Source of the DNA: an uncultured Clostridia bacterium
Lineage (GTDB): Bacteria > Bacillota > Clostridia > TANB77 > CAG-508
NCBI GenBank assembly: GCA_944389475.1
Contig: CALXMM010000016.1
Span: forward strand, 1 to 44,310
Direction: 5' to 3'
Length of the DNA stretch: 44,310 nt
The notes under the pieces are model-generated. The model saw nothing but the letters and a program-made list of their open reading frames with translations, was not told the origin of the DNA and made no database searches. Both the position numbers and the translations under genes were made by a program. Of the stretch, positions 8,144-17,050 are shown in pieces; positions within the stretch are counted from its first letter, which is position 1; each line of letters begins with the position of its first letter.

Positions 8144-9001
8144 CTAATTAATTTCTAAATATTTTTTTAGTTCATTTAAACATTCTTCTGTTTCTGCAAT
8201 TCCTTCTTTATATAAATTATCTAGCTTTGTTTTGTCTTTTTCCAATCTAGAAACATTAACTTTTGTTTTTGGTCTTATAATAAATATTTTACCTTCTTTT
8301 TCCAAATTTAATAACCTTTCCTGCAATTTATTATATCTTTCTGGCATTGTATTTAATTTTTCTATTAATGCAGGATATTTATGATATGCCAATTTATATA
8401 ATTTTTTCATCTTTCCAGATATTAGAGGCTTTCTATACGTTTTATCCCTTGTTAATACAACAACTATTTTGTCATATCCTTGTTCCAGCGCCCAATCCAC
8501 AGGAATACTTGTTGTAACAGCTCCATCTAAATAATGATTTCCATTAATTTCTACCATTGCTGATGCAAGTGGCATACTGGATGATGCTTGAACTGCTTTA
8601 AATAAATCATTACAATTATTTTTTTCTAAATATTCTGTTTGTGCTTTTTCACAATTTGTTGCAACAATTATATATCTTTGTTTAGTATTTTCGAAAGTAT
8701 TATAGTCAAAAGGTATTTTATTTTTTGATATATCTCCGAAAAGATAATCATATCCTATAATTCCTTTATTCCTTATAAAAGCTTTTCTTCCAATATATCT
8801 AGGGTCATCACAAAATTCTAAATTTATTTTTGCAGACCTTCCAATCTGTTTTGAAATATAATTCATTGCATTTAATGCTCCAGCAGATACACCTGCAACA
8901 GCCTCAAATTCTATATTATTCTTTAAAAAAGTATCCAATACTCCAGAAGTATACATTCCCCTTAAAGCCCCACCTTCTAAAACTAGTGCTGCTTTTATCA
9001 T
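8144..9001 (-). CDS. Patatin-like phospholipase
   Basis: A 285-residue acyl hydrolase. The glycine-rich oxyanion motif is EGGALRGMYTSGVLD, the nucleophile elbow GVSAG places Ser39, and the dyad aspartate Asp159 is in LDGAVT. It resembles the bacterial YjjU/YlbK-like patatins, which are cytoplasmic or membrane-associated lipid hydrolases of uncertain substrate. It overlaps the preceding MazG-like gene by 4 bases and is probably cotranscribed with it. Confidence 0.92.
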   Translation of the reverse strand: MIKAALVLEGGALRGMYTSGVLDTFLKNNIEFEAVAGVSAGALNAMNYISKQIGRSAKINLEFCDDPRYIGRKAFIRNKGIIGYDYLFGDISKNKIPFDYNTFENTKQRYIIVATNCEKAQTEYLEKNNCNDLFKAVQASSSMPLASAMVEINGNHYLDGAVTTSIPVDWALEQGYDKIVVVLTRDKTYRKPLISGKMKKLYKLAYHKYPALIEKLNTMPERYNKLQERLLNLEKEGKIFIIRPKTKVNVSRLEKDKTKLDNLYKEGIAETEECLNELKKYLEIN

Positions 9002-9318
9002 TGGTCTTCCTCCTTATAATCTTTTACCCTTGTATTTACTCCATTTATAACTTTATATTCTCTTTTTGAATTCTTATAAACCTTTTTTTGTACTTCTTCT
9101 TCAAGATTAATTCCTAAAATTTCAGATAATCCCAATAAATATATTGTTACATCTGCTAATTCTTCCCCTAAATCATCCTTCTTTTTTAACCATGCATCAT
9201 ATGCCTCAGCTAGTTCTCCATATGTTAAACAAAATTCTACATTAATGTCAGTTACATTGAACCCTTTATTAACCTTATTTTGATATACTTCTTTTTGTAA
9301 TTTATTTAAATCAATCAT
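8998..9318 (-). CDS. MazG-like nucleotide pyrophosphohydrolase
   Basis: A 106-residue all-alpha NTP-PPase. The metal-binding helices carry TYGELAEAYDAW and EELADVTIYLLGL, the E-x-x-E ... E-x-x-D pattern of the MazG/iMazG superfamily. The likely role is hydrolysis of non-canonical dNTPs, though the exact substrate is not readable. The ATG at 9318 has AGGAGC upstream and directly abuts the broken exonuclease gene. The stop codon overlaps the patatin start. Confidence 0.82.
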   Translation of the reverse strand: MIDLNKLQKEVYQNKVNKGFNVTDINVEFCLTYGELAEAYDAWLKKKDDLGEELADVTIYLLGLSEILGINLEEEVQKKVYKNSKREYKVINGVNTRVKDYKEEDQ

Positions 9319-9695
9319 TTATTTGCTCCTTTCTAACATATTAGCTAATCTTAAATATACTTGATCCGTTAGTATACAATCATTCAAAGCTCTATGCTCA
9401 TTCCTTTTTACTAAATTAAAATAATCTATTAAATTGTCTAATATTAAATCCTTTCCATCCTTTTGTACTATTTTATTTGTGATACCTGTTAAATTTGTTG
9501 TAAAATATCCTATTTTATTTTTTGTTTTTATTAATTCTGAAAAAGTATTAACTTCTTTTTTCTCCCTTACCTTTATCGCACTTATCTCCAATATTTCTCC
9601 ATTGAATGAATCTAAACTTGTAGTTTCTATATCCAAAACTGTATAATTGTCCAAATTTTTATAAGGCTATGTCCTTTATATAATCTCCTATTCAT
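9319..9695 (-). pseudogene. DEDDh 3'-5' exonuclease (DnaQ/PolC-like), frameshift plus internal deletion
   Basis: ATG at 9695 with an ideal AGGAGA ribosome binding site opens a frame MNRRLYKGHSLIK that is lost at a run of five A residues (about 9657-9661). Adding one A restores the frame that reads LDNYTVLDIETTSLD, carrying Exo I. Downstream the protein goes from LDNLIDYF directly to NLVKRNEHRALNDC (Exo III). The Exo II block (the N-x-x-F-D region, about 60 residues) is missing although the frame is kept. Two independent lesions make it non-functional. The remaining 111-codon open frame would otherwise have to use a TTG start without a ribosome binding site. Confidence 0.82.
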
Positions 9696-9705
9696 AATAT
9701 ATCTC

Positions 9706-10395
9706 CTAATTTAAAACCCATTTAATTCCTTTTGCCATTCTTAAAGTTGCATCTCTAAAGTGATTACCTTCATTTTCTTCATAAAAAGTTTCTATTCCTT
9801 TAGATTTAAGCATATCTTCGATTTTTTTAGTGTTATCCTCAACAGTTGCCATTACTTGATTTTTTACTTTGCTTTCCTTATTTCCAAGTGAAAAATATAT
9901 TTTTTCGACATTAGTTGATATTTGATTTTCCCTTACATAATCAACAAAATTTGGAAACCAAAATGACCCTGAAGCAGATACAATTTTACTAAACAAATCC
10001 GTTCTATATGCTAAATATAAAGCAAAAAGCCCTCCTAAAGAATAACCTGCTATAACATAATATTTTATTTTTATATTTATATTTTTAATATAATTTTCAA
10101 CTTCTGGAATAATCTTATCTTGTAGTATTTTAACATATTCATCTGCCTTTCCAGAAAAATCTTCACCGCTTTTATTTAGTTTTGGTGCAAACCAAGGAGT
10201 CATGTCTTTATTCCAATCTATATTTGATATTGCAACCAAAATAAATTCTTTACATTTTATTTCGCAACATTTTTGATATACTTCATTACCCTCGTTTCCA
10301 TATGTATTTAAAATAATAACGGGCAATTCTCTTGTGTTTGATTTATTATAATATAAATTTATATTTCTGTTTTCTATATTAAATTGCTTATTCAT
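9706..10395 (-). CDS. Alpha/beta hydrolase, esterase D / BesA-type
   Basis: A 229-residue serine esterase. The nucleophile elbow AGYSLGG supplies the catalytic Ser. SGSFWFP, SLGNKESKVKN and the C-terminal NHFRD, containing the likely catalytic His, follow in the order seen in ferri-siderophore esterases of the BesA/IroE group and esterase D. The substrate cannot be deduced. No siderophore genes are nearby, so the siderophore role is unsupported. The start ATG at 10395 has only a weak ribosome binding site (AAAGAAG). It is divergent from the SDR gene. Confidence 0.82.
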   Translation of the reverse strand: MNKQFNIENRNINLYYNKSNTRELPVIILNTYGNEGNEVYQKCCEIKCKEFILVAISNIDWNKDMTPWFAPKLNKSGEDFSGKADEYVKILQDKIIPEVENYIKNINIKIKYYVIAGYSLGGLFALYLAYRTDLFSKIVSASGSFWFPNFVDYVRENQISTNVEKIYFSLGNKESKVKNQVMATVEDNTKKIEDMLKSKGIETFYEENEGNHFRDATLRMAKGIKWVLN

Positions 10396-10507
10396 ATTTA
10401 ATACTTCTTTCTTTTAATTTACGTTCATATAATATCATTGTTTTTGTTTTATTTCAATTATATTTATAGAACTTATGCATATACTATTTAACGAGGAGTT
10501 GATGAAT

Positions 10508-11410
10508 ATGACTGATAATTATCCTAATATTCAATATATTGGATTTAAGGATGAAAATTTAAAAACCCCAATTACTTTTCCTGCGCAACACCAAAATTTT
10601 CAGCCAGGTTTAGAATATGAAATGAAACCTTTACCTATTTTTGATAATCCAACCTACAAACCAAGTGAAAAATTAAAAGGTAAAGTAGCAATTATATCCG
10701 GTGGTGATAGCGGTATTGGTCGCGCTATTAGTTTATTATTTGCCAAAGAGGGAGCAGATATAGTAATTAGTTATTTTAATGAGCATGAAGATGCAAACTA
10801 TACAAAAAAACTTGTAGAAAACCAAGGTAGAAAATGCATTTTAATTCCAGGTGATTTACGTGATGAAAATCTATCCACTCATATAGCAGATACAACCATA
10901 AAGAATTTTGGTAAAATAGATATTCTTGTAAATAATTGTGGTGTACAATTTCCGCAAAATAGTATTCTTGATATTACAAGCAAACAGTTAAAAGCTACTT
11001 TTGAAACAAATATATATACATTTTTCTATTTAACAAAAGCGGTTTTACCACATATGGAAGCCAATAGCAGCATAATAAATACTACTTCTATCACAGCATT
11101 TGCAGGCAAGAAAAATTTAATTGACTATTCCGCTACTAAAGGTGCAATTGCTGTTTTTACAAAATCTCTTGCTTTATCACTAGCTGACCAAAAAATACGA
11201 GTAAATGCTGTTGCTCCCGGTCCTATTTGGACTCCACTTATTCCTTCTTCTTTTAATGAACAAGAAGTTGAAATATTTGGAACAGAAACGCCATTAAAAA
11301 GAGCAGGGCAACCATTTGAATTAGCTCCTGCATATTTATATCTTGCAAGTGATGATTCTAGATATGTTACTGGACAAATAATTCATGTAAATGGTGGAAC
11401 AATAGTATAA
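10508..11410 (+). CDS. Short-chain dehydrogenase/reductase, YhdF/YghA-type
   Basis: A 300-residue NAD(P)-dependent SDR with the long N-terminal extension typical of the YghA/YhdF group (FPAQHQNFQPGLEYEMKPLP). The cofactor motif is SGGDSGIGRA, and NNCG, TTSIT and the catalytic YSATK follow. The VNGG motif lies near the C-terminus. I start at 10508 because GAGGAG (10493-10498) is 9 bases away. The ATG two codons earlier is too close, and the frame from 10475 has no ribosome binding site. It is one of very few plus-strand genes here. Confidence 0.93.
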   Translation: MTDNYPNIQYIGFKDENLKTPITFPAQHQNFQPGLEYEMKPLPIFDNPTYKPSEKLKGKVAIISGGDSGIGRAISLLFAKEGADIVISYFNEHEDANYTKKLVENQGRKCILIPGDLRDENLSTHIADTTIKNFGKIDILVNNCGVQFPQNSILDITSKQLKATFETNIYTFFYLTKAVLPHMEANSSIINTTSITAFAGKKNLIDYSATKGAIAVFTKSLALSLADQKIRVNAVAPGPIWTPLIPSSFNEQEVEIFGTETPLKRAGQPFELAPAYLYLASDDSRYVTGQIIHVNGGTIV

Positions 11411-11416
11411 AGCAAA

Positions 11417-11440
11417 ATAAGCACTTTACAGTGCTTATTT
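11417..11440 (+). terminator. Terminator between convergent SDR and unknown gene
   Basis: ATAAGCAC, loop TTTACA, GTGCTTAT followed by T6, immediately after the SDR stop codon. On the minus strand the hairpin is followed by TTTTGCTTT and may also serve the convergent gene. Confidence 0.85.
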
Positions 11441-11460
11441 TTTATTTCCTCCTTAGTATA

Positions 11461-12042
11461 TTATATTCTTACAAATTCATCATTATGTGGTCGTAAGCTT
11501 TGGTCTAAATTAACAAGTATTTCATAATCACTTTTACCCTTACCAGAACTTTGTATTTGTTTTAGGGTTTCTGCTTCTTTTTCTAATGGAATTCCTATTG
11601 CACGCCTATTTCTAAATAAAACATTCTCTATAACAGTATTTGTATCTTTTTGGTTCATCTTCAATTTTTCAGATAATTGCACCATTTGTTCTGCTCCACC
11701 CAAAGCATAGGCACTTATAAATTGTTCATCCAAAGTCAGTCTATCTCCAACGATTTCATTCACTTGTTCTAATGTAGATACACCTGTATTATGATATAAA
11801 TTTTTTACAACTGCACCTGTCAAAATACCATTTAGTCCAACACCATATATTTCGTATCCATTTTCCTCTGCTACACGAGCTTTTTCTTTGTTTTCATCAC
11901 TAATATCTCTCCAATTTTTCTGTTTATCATGTGATACTATACAAATCTCTTCACCATTTTTATTCAATTTTTTTATAACACTTTCAAATTCAATCCCATA
12001 GTCGGAGCAGAACCAAAGCCTTTTCTTATCTTCTGTGTTCAT
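11461..12042 (-). CDS. Uncharacterised protein, 193 residues
   Basis: I do not recognise this family. The 193-residue protein is soluble, with no signal peptide or membrane segment. Notable stretches are RLWFCSDYGIEFESVI at the N-terminus, a SHDKQKNWRDISDENKEKAR segment, a glycine-containing YGVGLNGILTGAVV, and FISAYALGGAEQMVQLSEKL. The ATG at 12042 is used because GGAGG lies 9 bases before it. An ATG five codons upstream overlaps that site. It begins 18 bases after the 182-residue coiled-coil gene and is probably cotranscribed with it. Confidence 0.7.
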   Translation of the reverse strand: MNTEDKKRLWFCSDYGIEFESVIKKLNKNGEEICIVSHDKQKNWRDISDENKEKARVAEENGYEIYGVGLNGILTGAVVKNLYHNTGVSTLEQVNEIVGDRLTLDEQFISAYALGGAEQMVQLSEKLKMNQKDTNTVIENVLFRNRRAIGIPLEKEAETLKQIQSSGKGKSDYEILVNLDQSLRPHNDEFVRI

Positions 12043-12060
12043 TTCTACTTCCTCCAAATT

Positions 12061-12609
12061 TTAATTGTTTTTTTCGTTTAAAGCCTTTAAATTTCTATTT
12101 CTTAAAAATAATCTTTTTATAAATTTTGGTATTCTATTCAAACTATCTGTTAATGAATCACATTCTTGTTTTAATTTTTTTATTTCTTCATCTTTTTGTG
12201 AAATTAATTTTTGATAGCCAACAATTAAATCCTTTGCTTGTGGCAATTTTTGATTTTCTTTTTTTAAATTGTCCATATCATTGTTTAAATTAATATTTTC
12301 AAGTCTGGCTTCATTACCTTTATTTTGTTCATTAATATCTTTTACATAATCATTAATTTCATATTTATATTCTTCATAAAGTTGATTAGAATCAACTTCA
12401 TTAACCACATCTTTTAAGAATTTCCATGTTTGTGGGTCAATGTCTTGTTCCTCTAATGAAATATCAGGATTAATTTTAATATTTGGATCTACTTGCATAT
12501 TTTCTTCTATATAGTTTAAAGTTTTTTTAGGTATGGAATCATACTCTTCTTTTGGTAAACAATCGATAATTAATTTAGCTTGATATAAATATTGTGATTT
12601 TGATAACAT
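12061..12609 (-). CDS. Uncharacterised coiled-coil protein, 182 residues
   Basis: No confident family assignment. The N-terminal 80 residues are acidic and helical (AKLIIDCLPKEEYDSIPKKT, then ISLEEQDIDPQTWKFLKDVV). They recall small clostridial proteins with an IPKE...LSEQ...KETKAIL pattern, a resemblance from memory only. Residues about 85-160 look like coiled coil (NNDMDNLKKENQ, KLISQKDEEIKKLKQECDSL), and the tail is basic (IPKFIKRLFLRNRNLKALNE), possibly membrane- or nucleic-acid-contacting. It forms a two-gene unit with the next gene. Confidence 0.7.
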   Translation of the reverse strand: MLSKSQYLYQAKLIIDCLPKEEYDSIPKKTLNYIEENMQVDPNIKINPDISLEEQDIDPQTWKFLKDVVNEVDSNQLYEEYKYEINDYVKDINEQNKGNEARLENINLNNDMDNLKKENQKLPQAKDLIVGYQKLISQKDEEIKKLKQECDSLTDSLNRIPKFIKRLFLRNRNLKALNEKNN

Positions 12610-12743
12610 CTCTTTCTCCTTTTCTCTTTTGAATTCATAATTAAAATATCACAACGAAATAAATTATTCAATATATTTTGGAAATTTCCTATATCATAAA
12701 TTTAAATTTATTTTTCTCATAGCATATGCAGATTTTTAATACG

Positions 12744-12777
12744 AAAAAAGCACCTAAACCAATTAAGTTTAGGTGCT
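12744..12777 (-). terminator. Terminator after hsp20
   Basis: AGCACCTAAAC (12749-12759) pairs with GTTTAGGTGCT (12767-12777). On the minus strand a T6 run follows (12744-12749). It is placed just past the hsp20 stop codon. Confidence 0.85.
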
Positions 12778-12789
12778 AAAATTTAAAGG

Positions 12790-13206
12790 TTATTCAATAT
12801 CAATATATTTTTTATCTGGAAGTTCTTTTGGTTCATCTTTTTTGTTAACTTCTAGAGTTAATGTTCCATTTTTAAATTTAGCTTTAATGTCTTCTTCTGT
12901 TATTTCATCTCCAACATAAAAGCTTCTTGAACATTCTCCATAATATCTTTCTTTACGTACATACTTACCTTCTTCTTTATCTGTCTCTGCCTTATTTGCT
13001 TTTGCATGAACTGTTAAATAACCATCTTGTATTTCAATTTTTATATCTTCTTTATCATATCCTGGCAAGTCCATTTCAATAACATATTTGTCCTTTTTCT
13101 CCTTAATATCAGTTTTCATAACCTTACTTTCTGATCCTGTGAAAAATGGATCACTAAACATGTCATCAAATAAATCAAAATCATTTCTTCTTGGTATCAT
13201 CATCAT
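12790..13206 (-). CDS. Small heat-shock protein, Hsp20/alpha-crystallin family
   Basis: A 138-residue ATP-independent holdase chaperone. The alpha-crystallin domain spans about 30-130, with KYVIEMDLPGYDKEDIKIEI, the GYLTVHAKAN strand, KYVRKERYYGECSRSFYVGD and the conserved A-x-F-K-N-G-T-L motif (AKFKNGTLTLEV). A C-terminal tail follows. The start at 13206 (first of three ATGs) is chosen because AAGGAGA lies 9 bases upstream. The frame to 13266 adds a non-conserved lysine-rich stretch. It lies downstream of the V-ATPase operon with no obvious terminator between, so readthrough is possible. Confidence 0.93.
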   Translation of the reverse strand: MMMIPRRNDFDLFDDMFSDPFFTGSESKVMKTDIKEKKDKYVIEMDLPGYDKEDIKIEIQDGYLTVHAKANKAETDKEEGKYVRKERYYGECSRSFYVGDEITEEDIKAKFKNGTLTLEVNKKDEPKELPDKKYIDIE

Positions 13207-13270
13207 AATAATCGTCTCCTTTTTAATTATTATTTTATGTGTTGACACCTTAATCTTAGGTAGCACATAT

Positions 13271-13294
13271 GTAAAAGTTCTTTTAACTTTTTAC
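13271..13294 (-). promoter_or_regulatory. Dyad in the hsp20 upstream region, possible operator
   Basis: GTAAAAAGTT-AAAAG-AACTTTTAC on the minus strand forms an inverted repeat with one extra A. It overlaps a weak promoter candidate (TTGTAA, 17 bases, TACATA). It matches neither the CIRCE element nor the CtsR heptad repeat known for heat-shock genes. It may instead be a structural element at the end of the V-ATPase transcript. Confidence 0.3.
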
Positions 13295-13309
13295 AAGTAT
13301 ATTATATAT

Positions 13310-13915
13310 CTATTTTTTTATCATCTTCATTCTTGTAAATTCTTCCCTATCTCTTTCATCCAATGTTTCCTGAATTCTTTTTTGCTGCCTTTCATAGTCT
13401 GGTATTATTATATCTTTTAATGAATTTGAACGTTTTTGCACTTTTAATATTGCTTCATTTAATCTTTTAATTATTATTTCAATTTCTGTTAAATCTATTA
13501 AAATTTTTTTTAGTTTTTGAAATTCTACAATAGCCTCATCCAAAGTGATAGTAGTATCTAATAAACCAAATGTTAGTTCTGGTTTTTCACGACCATCAAA
13601 AGCTACAATTGGAATTTCCACTCCCATAACAGTTTTATACTTTATATCAAGTGTATCATCAATTTCTATATTATATGCAATATTGCTTACCTCATTAATT
13701 CCTATATCAACATTAGCATTTTGTAACATATAGAATGCTTTCTTATACTGCTCTTTAAACGCTTCTTCTATTTGTTGTTTTTTTCCAATATATTTTTCTT
13801 TTTCCCTCATTAAAATATATTTCTTTTTTTCTAATAAACTTTGTCCTTGCTTAGATAAAGCAATTGTCTTTTTTAAGTTTATTAAATTACTTTTAGTAGG
13901 AAGAATATCAGCCAT
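13310..13915 (-). CDS. atpD: V/A-type ATPase subunit D
   Basis: Central-stalk subunit of the V1 motor, 201 residues, mostly long alpha-helix. The family N-terminus is present (ILPTKSNLINLKKTIALSKQ, then GQSLLEKKK), with the conserved C-terminal helix (LKDIIIPDYERQQKRIQETL, then DEREEF-like DERDREEF). It rotates within the A3B3 head and couples it to the membrane ring. It is last in the nine-gene operon and starts 12 bases after subunit B, with GGAGG upstream. Confidence 0.94.
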   Translation of the reverse strand: MADILPTKSNLINLKKTIALSKQGQSLLEKKKYILMREKEKYIGKKQQIEEAFKEQYKKAFYMLQNANVDIGINEVSNIAYNIEIDDTLDIKYKTVMGVEIPIVAFDGREKPELTFGLLDTTITLDEAIVEFQKLKKILIDLTEIEIIIKRLNEAILKVQKRSNSLKDIIIPDYERQQKRIQETLDERDREEFTRMKMIKK

Positions 13916-13927
13916 AAGTAGCCTCCA

Positions 13928-15262
13928 TTATAATTTATTTAGTTCTTCTTTAGGTAAAATATTCAATATTTCTAAAGCCAAATCTAAAGTTTGATTTATG
14001 GTCCTTCTTTCATCTGCCCCTTGCTTTAAAAATCTCTCTTCAAATTGGTTTGCAAATTCCAAATATTTTCTATCTAATTCATCTAAATCACTCTCACCCA
14101 AAACCTTTGCAAGAGCTCTTACATCTTGTGCTTTTGAATATGATGCAAAAATTTGGTCAGAAATTTTACCATGGTCTTTTCTCGTATATTTTTCTCCAAT
14201 GCCATCCTTCATTAATCTGGATAATGAATTTAATATATCTACAGGAGGAGTAATTCCTTGTTGATACAAATCTCTTGATAAAACAATCTGTCCTTCTGTT
14301 ATATATCCTGTTAAATCTGGAATTGGGTGTGATATATCATCATTAGGCATTGTTAAAATAGGTATTTCAGTTATTGAGCCCTCTTTTCCTCTAATCATAC
14401 CTGCTCTTTCATATATTGATGCTAAATCACTATATAAATAACCCGGATATCCCTTTCTACTAGGTATTTCCCCCTTTAAAGTAGATACTTCTCTCAAGCT
14501 TTCTGCATAAGAAGTCATATCTGTTAAAATTACTAAAACATTATATCCTAAGTCAAATGCTAAATACTCTGCACAAGTTAAAGTAACTTTAGGTGTTAAA
14601 AGTCTTTCTATGCTTGGATCATTAGATAAATTTTGAAACATTACAACTTTTTGTAATGTGCCATTTTCTTTTAAACTATTTTTAAAATATTCCGCTGTTT
14701 CAAATTCAGCACCCATTAATCCAAAACATATAGCAAATTTTTCTTCATTTCCAATATTTGAGTCCTTAATAATTTTATTTGCTAATTCATTATGATTAAT
14801 TCCACTTCCAGAAAAAATAGGTAATTTTTGTCCTCTAATTAAAGTCATTAAACCATCTATACTAGATATTCCAGTTTCTATATAATTACGAGGATATTCT
14901 CTGGAAACAGGATTGATACTACTTCCATTTACATCTCTTTCTATATTAGAAACAATATTTCCAAGTCCATCTATTGGCTTACCCGTACCATCAAACACTC
15001 TGCCCAACATGTCCACAGAAAGTTTTATACTTAAAGGTTTTCCTTTAAAAATTGTTTTTGTGCCTTCCAAATTAATTCCATTTGTACCTTCGTACACCTC
15101 TATAGCTGTTACATTTTCATCCATGGAAATAACATTACCTATTCTAGTTTCTCCATTTTGTAAAATTATTTCAACTTGCTCATTAAAGGAAACATTCTTT
15201 GGTGTTTTGATAAAAACAATTGGACCATTAATAGATTCTAATCCAATATATTGTATATTCAC
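13928..15262 (-). CDS. atpB: V/A-type ATPase subunit B (regulatory, non-catalytic)
   Basis: A 444-residue non-catalytic nucleotide-binding subunit of the V1 head. Family motifs include [34 protein letters not shown] (a degenerate P-loop, as in all B subunits), [15 protein letters not shown] and [15 protein letters not shown]. Translation starts at a GTG (15260-15262) preceded by AAAGGA that lies in the last codons of subunit A, implying coupled translation. A and B are 6 bases apart. Confidence 0.95.
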   Translation of the reverse strand: MNIQYIGLESINGPIVFIKTPKNVSFNEQVEIILQNGETRIGNVISMDENVTAIEVYEGTNGINLEGTKTIFKGKPLSIKLSVDMLGRVFDGTGKPIDGLGNIVSNIERDVNGSSINPVSREYPRNYIETGISSIDGLMTLIRGQKLPIFSGSGINHNELANKIIKDSNIGNEEKFAICFGLMGAEFETAEYFKNSLKENGTLQKVVMFQNLSNDPSIERLLTPKVTLTCAEYLAFDLGYNVLVILTDMTSYAESLREVSTLKGEIPSRKGYPGYLYSDLASIYERAGMIRGKEGSITEIPILTMPNDDISHPIPDLTGYITEGQIVLSRDLYQQGITPPVDILNSLSRLMKDGIGEKYTRKDHGKISDQIFASYSKAQDVRALAKVLGESDLDELDRKYLEFANQFEERFLKQGADERRTINQTLDLALEILNILPKEELNKL

Positions 15263-15268
15263 TTATTT

Positions 15269-17050
15269 TCATCCTTTCTTAAAGAAGTCCTTATACTCTT
15301 CTTCTATATTATTTAATTCATTAATATATTTTTCTTCTAGTTCATCAATTTTTGCCATCTCAATATTAGATTTTTCGTTTTTTATCCTTGAATATTCTGC
15401 AAAAAATCCAATTTGTTTTATGGTAGACATAGGAATTCCTTTTTCTACCAATTCATCTGCTAATTCGTATACATCAATTAGTAATTTCATCATTTTATAT
15501 TGTTTTAATAAAGGTACATAAGTATCTATTTCTGATTTAGCATTTTGTTGCAAGAAACCTTCTCTAATACATTTGCTTGTTTCTAATATTAACTTCTTAG
15601 AATCTGATAAAACACTCTGTCCTACAACTTTTGCTATCTCTTGAAGTTCATTTTCTTCATTTAAAAGTTTAATTATTTTTCCTCTATATTCTAAAAAATC
15701 TTCTTCCACATTCTTTTCGTACCAATTTTCTAAATTTGATACATATTCACTATAACTTATCATCCAGTCTATGGCTGGATAATGTCTAGAATATGCTAAT
15801 CCTCTATCCAATCCCCAAAAAACATGAACAAATCTTCTAGTATTTTGTGTTACAGGCTCTGAAAAGTCTGAGCCTTGTGGTGAAACTGCTCCAATAATTG
15901 TAACAGAACCTTCTGTTCCATTATTATTTAATGTTCTTCCTGCTCTACCATAAAATTCAGAAAGTCTTGATGGCAAATAAGAAGGATATCCTTCTTCTGC
16001 AGGCATTTCTTCTAGTCTACCAGATATTTCTCTTAATGCTTCTGCCCATCTAGATGTAGAATCAGCCATTATGGCAACCTGATATCCCATATCTCTATAA
16101 TATTCTGCAATAGTTATACCTGTATAAATTGATGTTTCTCTTGCTGCAACCGGCATATTTGAAGTATTTGCAATTAATATTGTTCTTTCCATTAGAGGTC
16201 TTCCAGTTCTTGGATCTGTTAATTTAGGGAAGTCCTCTAAAACCTCTGTCATTTCATTACCTCTCTCACCACAGCCAATGTATACAATTATATCTGCATC
16301 ACACCATTTTGCTAATTGATGTTGTAAAACTGTTTTTCCTGTTCCAAATCCTCCGGGAATTGCTGCAGTTCCACCCTTTGTAATTGGAAATATAGAATCT
16401 ATAACTCTTTGTCCAGTTATTAAGGGAATGTTAGCTTGTAATCTTTTCTTATATGGTCTTTGTTTTCTTACTGCCCACTTCTGCACCATTGTAATATCAT
16501 GTATTTTTCCATCTTTTGATTGTATTTTTGCAATAATATCATTTGTAGAATACTCTCCTTCTTGAGATATTTCTATAATCTTTCCTTCTTCAAAATTTGG
16601 ATACAATATTTTATGTGTTATACTCTCTGTTTCTTTAACAGTACCTAATATAGAATTATATTGCACTAAATCTCCAACACTTACACTTGGAACAAAATGC
16701 CATTTTTTATTCTCATCTAAACTATTTACTTGTATTCCTTTTTGAATAAAAGAACCAACTTTTTCTTCTATTGCTTTTAATGGTCTCTGAATTCCATCAA
16801 AAACACTACCAATTAGACCTGGGCCTAAAGTTAAAGATAATGGTCCACCAGTACTAATTACTTCTTCGCCTATATGCATACCTGATGTATCTTCATAAAC
16901 CTGTATCGTTGCAGATTTTCCTTCTAATTTTATTACTTCGCCCATTAACTTGTTTTTACCAATATAAACCATGTCATGCATTGCAATATCTTCTTCACCA
17001 GTTGCAACTATTACAGGACCATTTATTTTAGTTACTTTCTTCTGTTCCAT
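15269..17050 (-). CDS. atpA: V/A-type ATPase catalytic subunit A
   Basis: A 593-residue catalytic subunit. The Walker A motif GGFGTGKT is at 233-240, with GCGERGNEMTEVL and the Walker B-region MADSTSRWAEALREISGRL following. The non-homologous insertion characteristic of V/A-type A subunits lies at about 110-190. The gene overlaps the end of the subunit E gene by 23 bases. Direction of operation (ATP synthesis or ion pumping) cannot be read from this subunit. Confidence 0.97.
   Translation of the reverse strand: MEQKKVTKINGPVIVATGEEDIAMHDMVYIGKNKLMGEVIKLEGKSATIQVYEDTSGMHIGEEVISTGGPLSLTLGPGLIGSVFDGIQRPLKAIEEKVGSFIQKGIQVNSLDENKKWHFVPSVSVGDLVQYNSILGTVKETESITHKILYPNFEEGKIIEISQEGEYSTNDIIAKIQSKDGKIHDITMVQKWAVRKQRPYKKRLQANIPLITGQRVIDSIFPITKGGTAAIPGGFGTGKTVLQHQLAKWCDADIIVYIGCGERGNEMTEVLEDFPKLTDPRTGRPLMERTILIANTSNMPVAARETSIYTGITIAEYYRDMGYQVAIMADSTSRWAEALREISGRLEEMPAEEGYPSYLPSRLSEFYGRAGRTLNNNGTEGSVTIIGAVSPQGSDFSEPVTQNTRRFVHVFWGLDRGLAYSRHYPAIDWMISYSEYVSNLENWYEKNVEEDFLEYRGKIIKLLNEENELQEIAKVVGQSVLSDSKKLILETSKCIREGFLQQNAKSEIDTYVPLLKQYKMMKLLIDVYELADELVEKGIPMSTIKQIGFFAEYSRIKNEKSNIEMAKIDELEEKYINELNNIEEEYKDFFKKG

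Noticed and set aside
9706..10395. Siderophore (ferri-bacillibactin) esterase function
   Set aside because: The fold resembles BesA but no siderophore synthesis or uptake genes are nearby, so only a general esterase is called.
13271..13294. CIRCE or CtsR operator for hsp20
   Set aside because: The dyad differs in sequence and spacing from both known heat-shock operators, so it is listed only as an unassigned dyad.
14913..15521. 202-codon open frame on the plus strand
   Set aside because: It is antisense to subunits B and A of the V-ATPase, lacks a ribosome binding site and has Ser/Ile/Phe-rich content typical of antisense frames.
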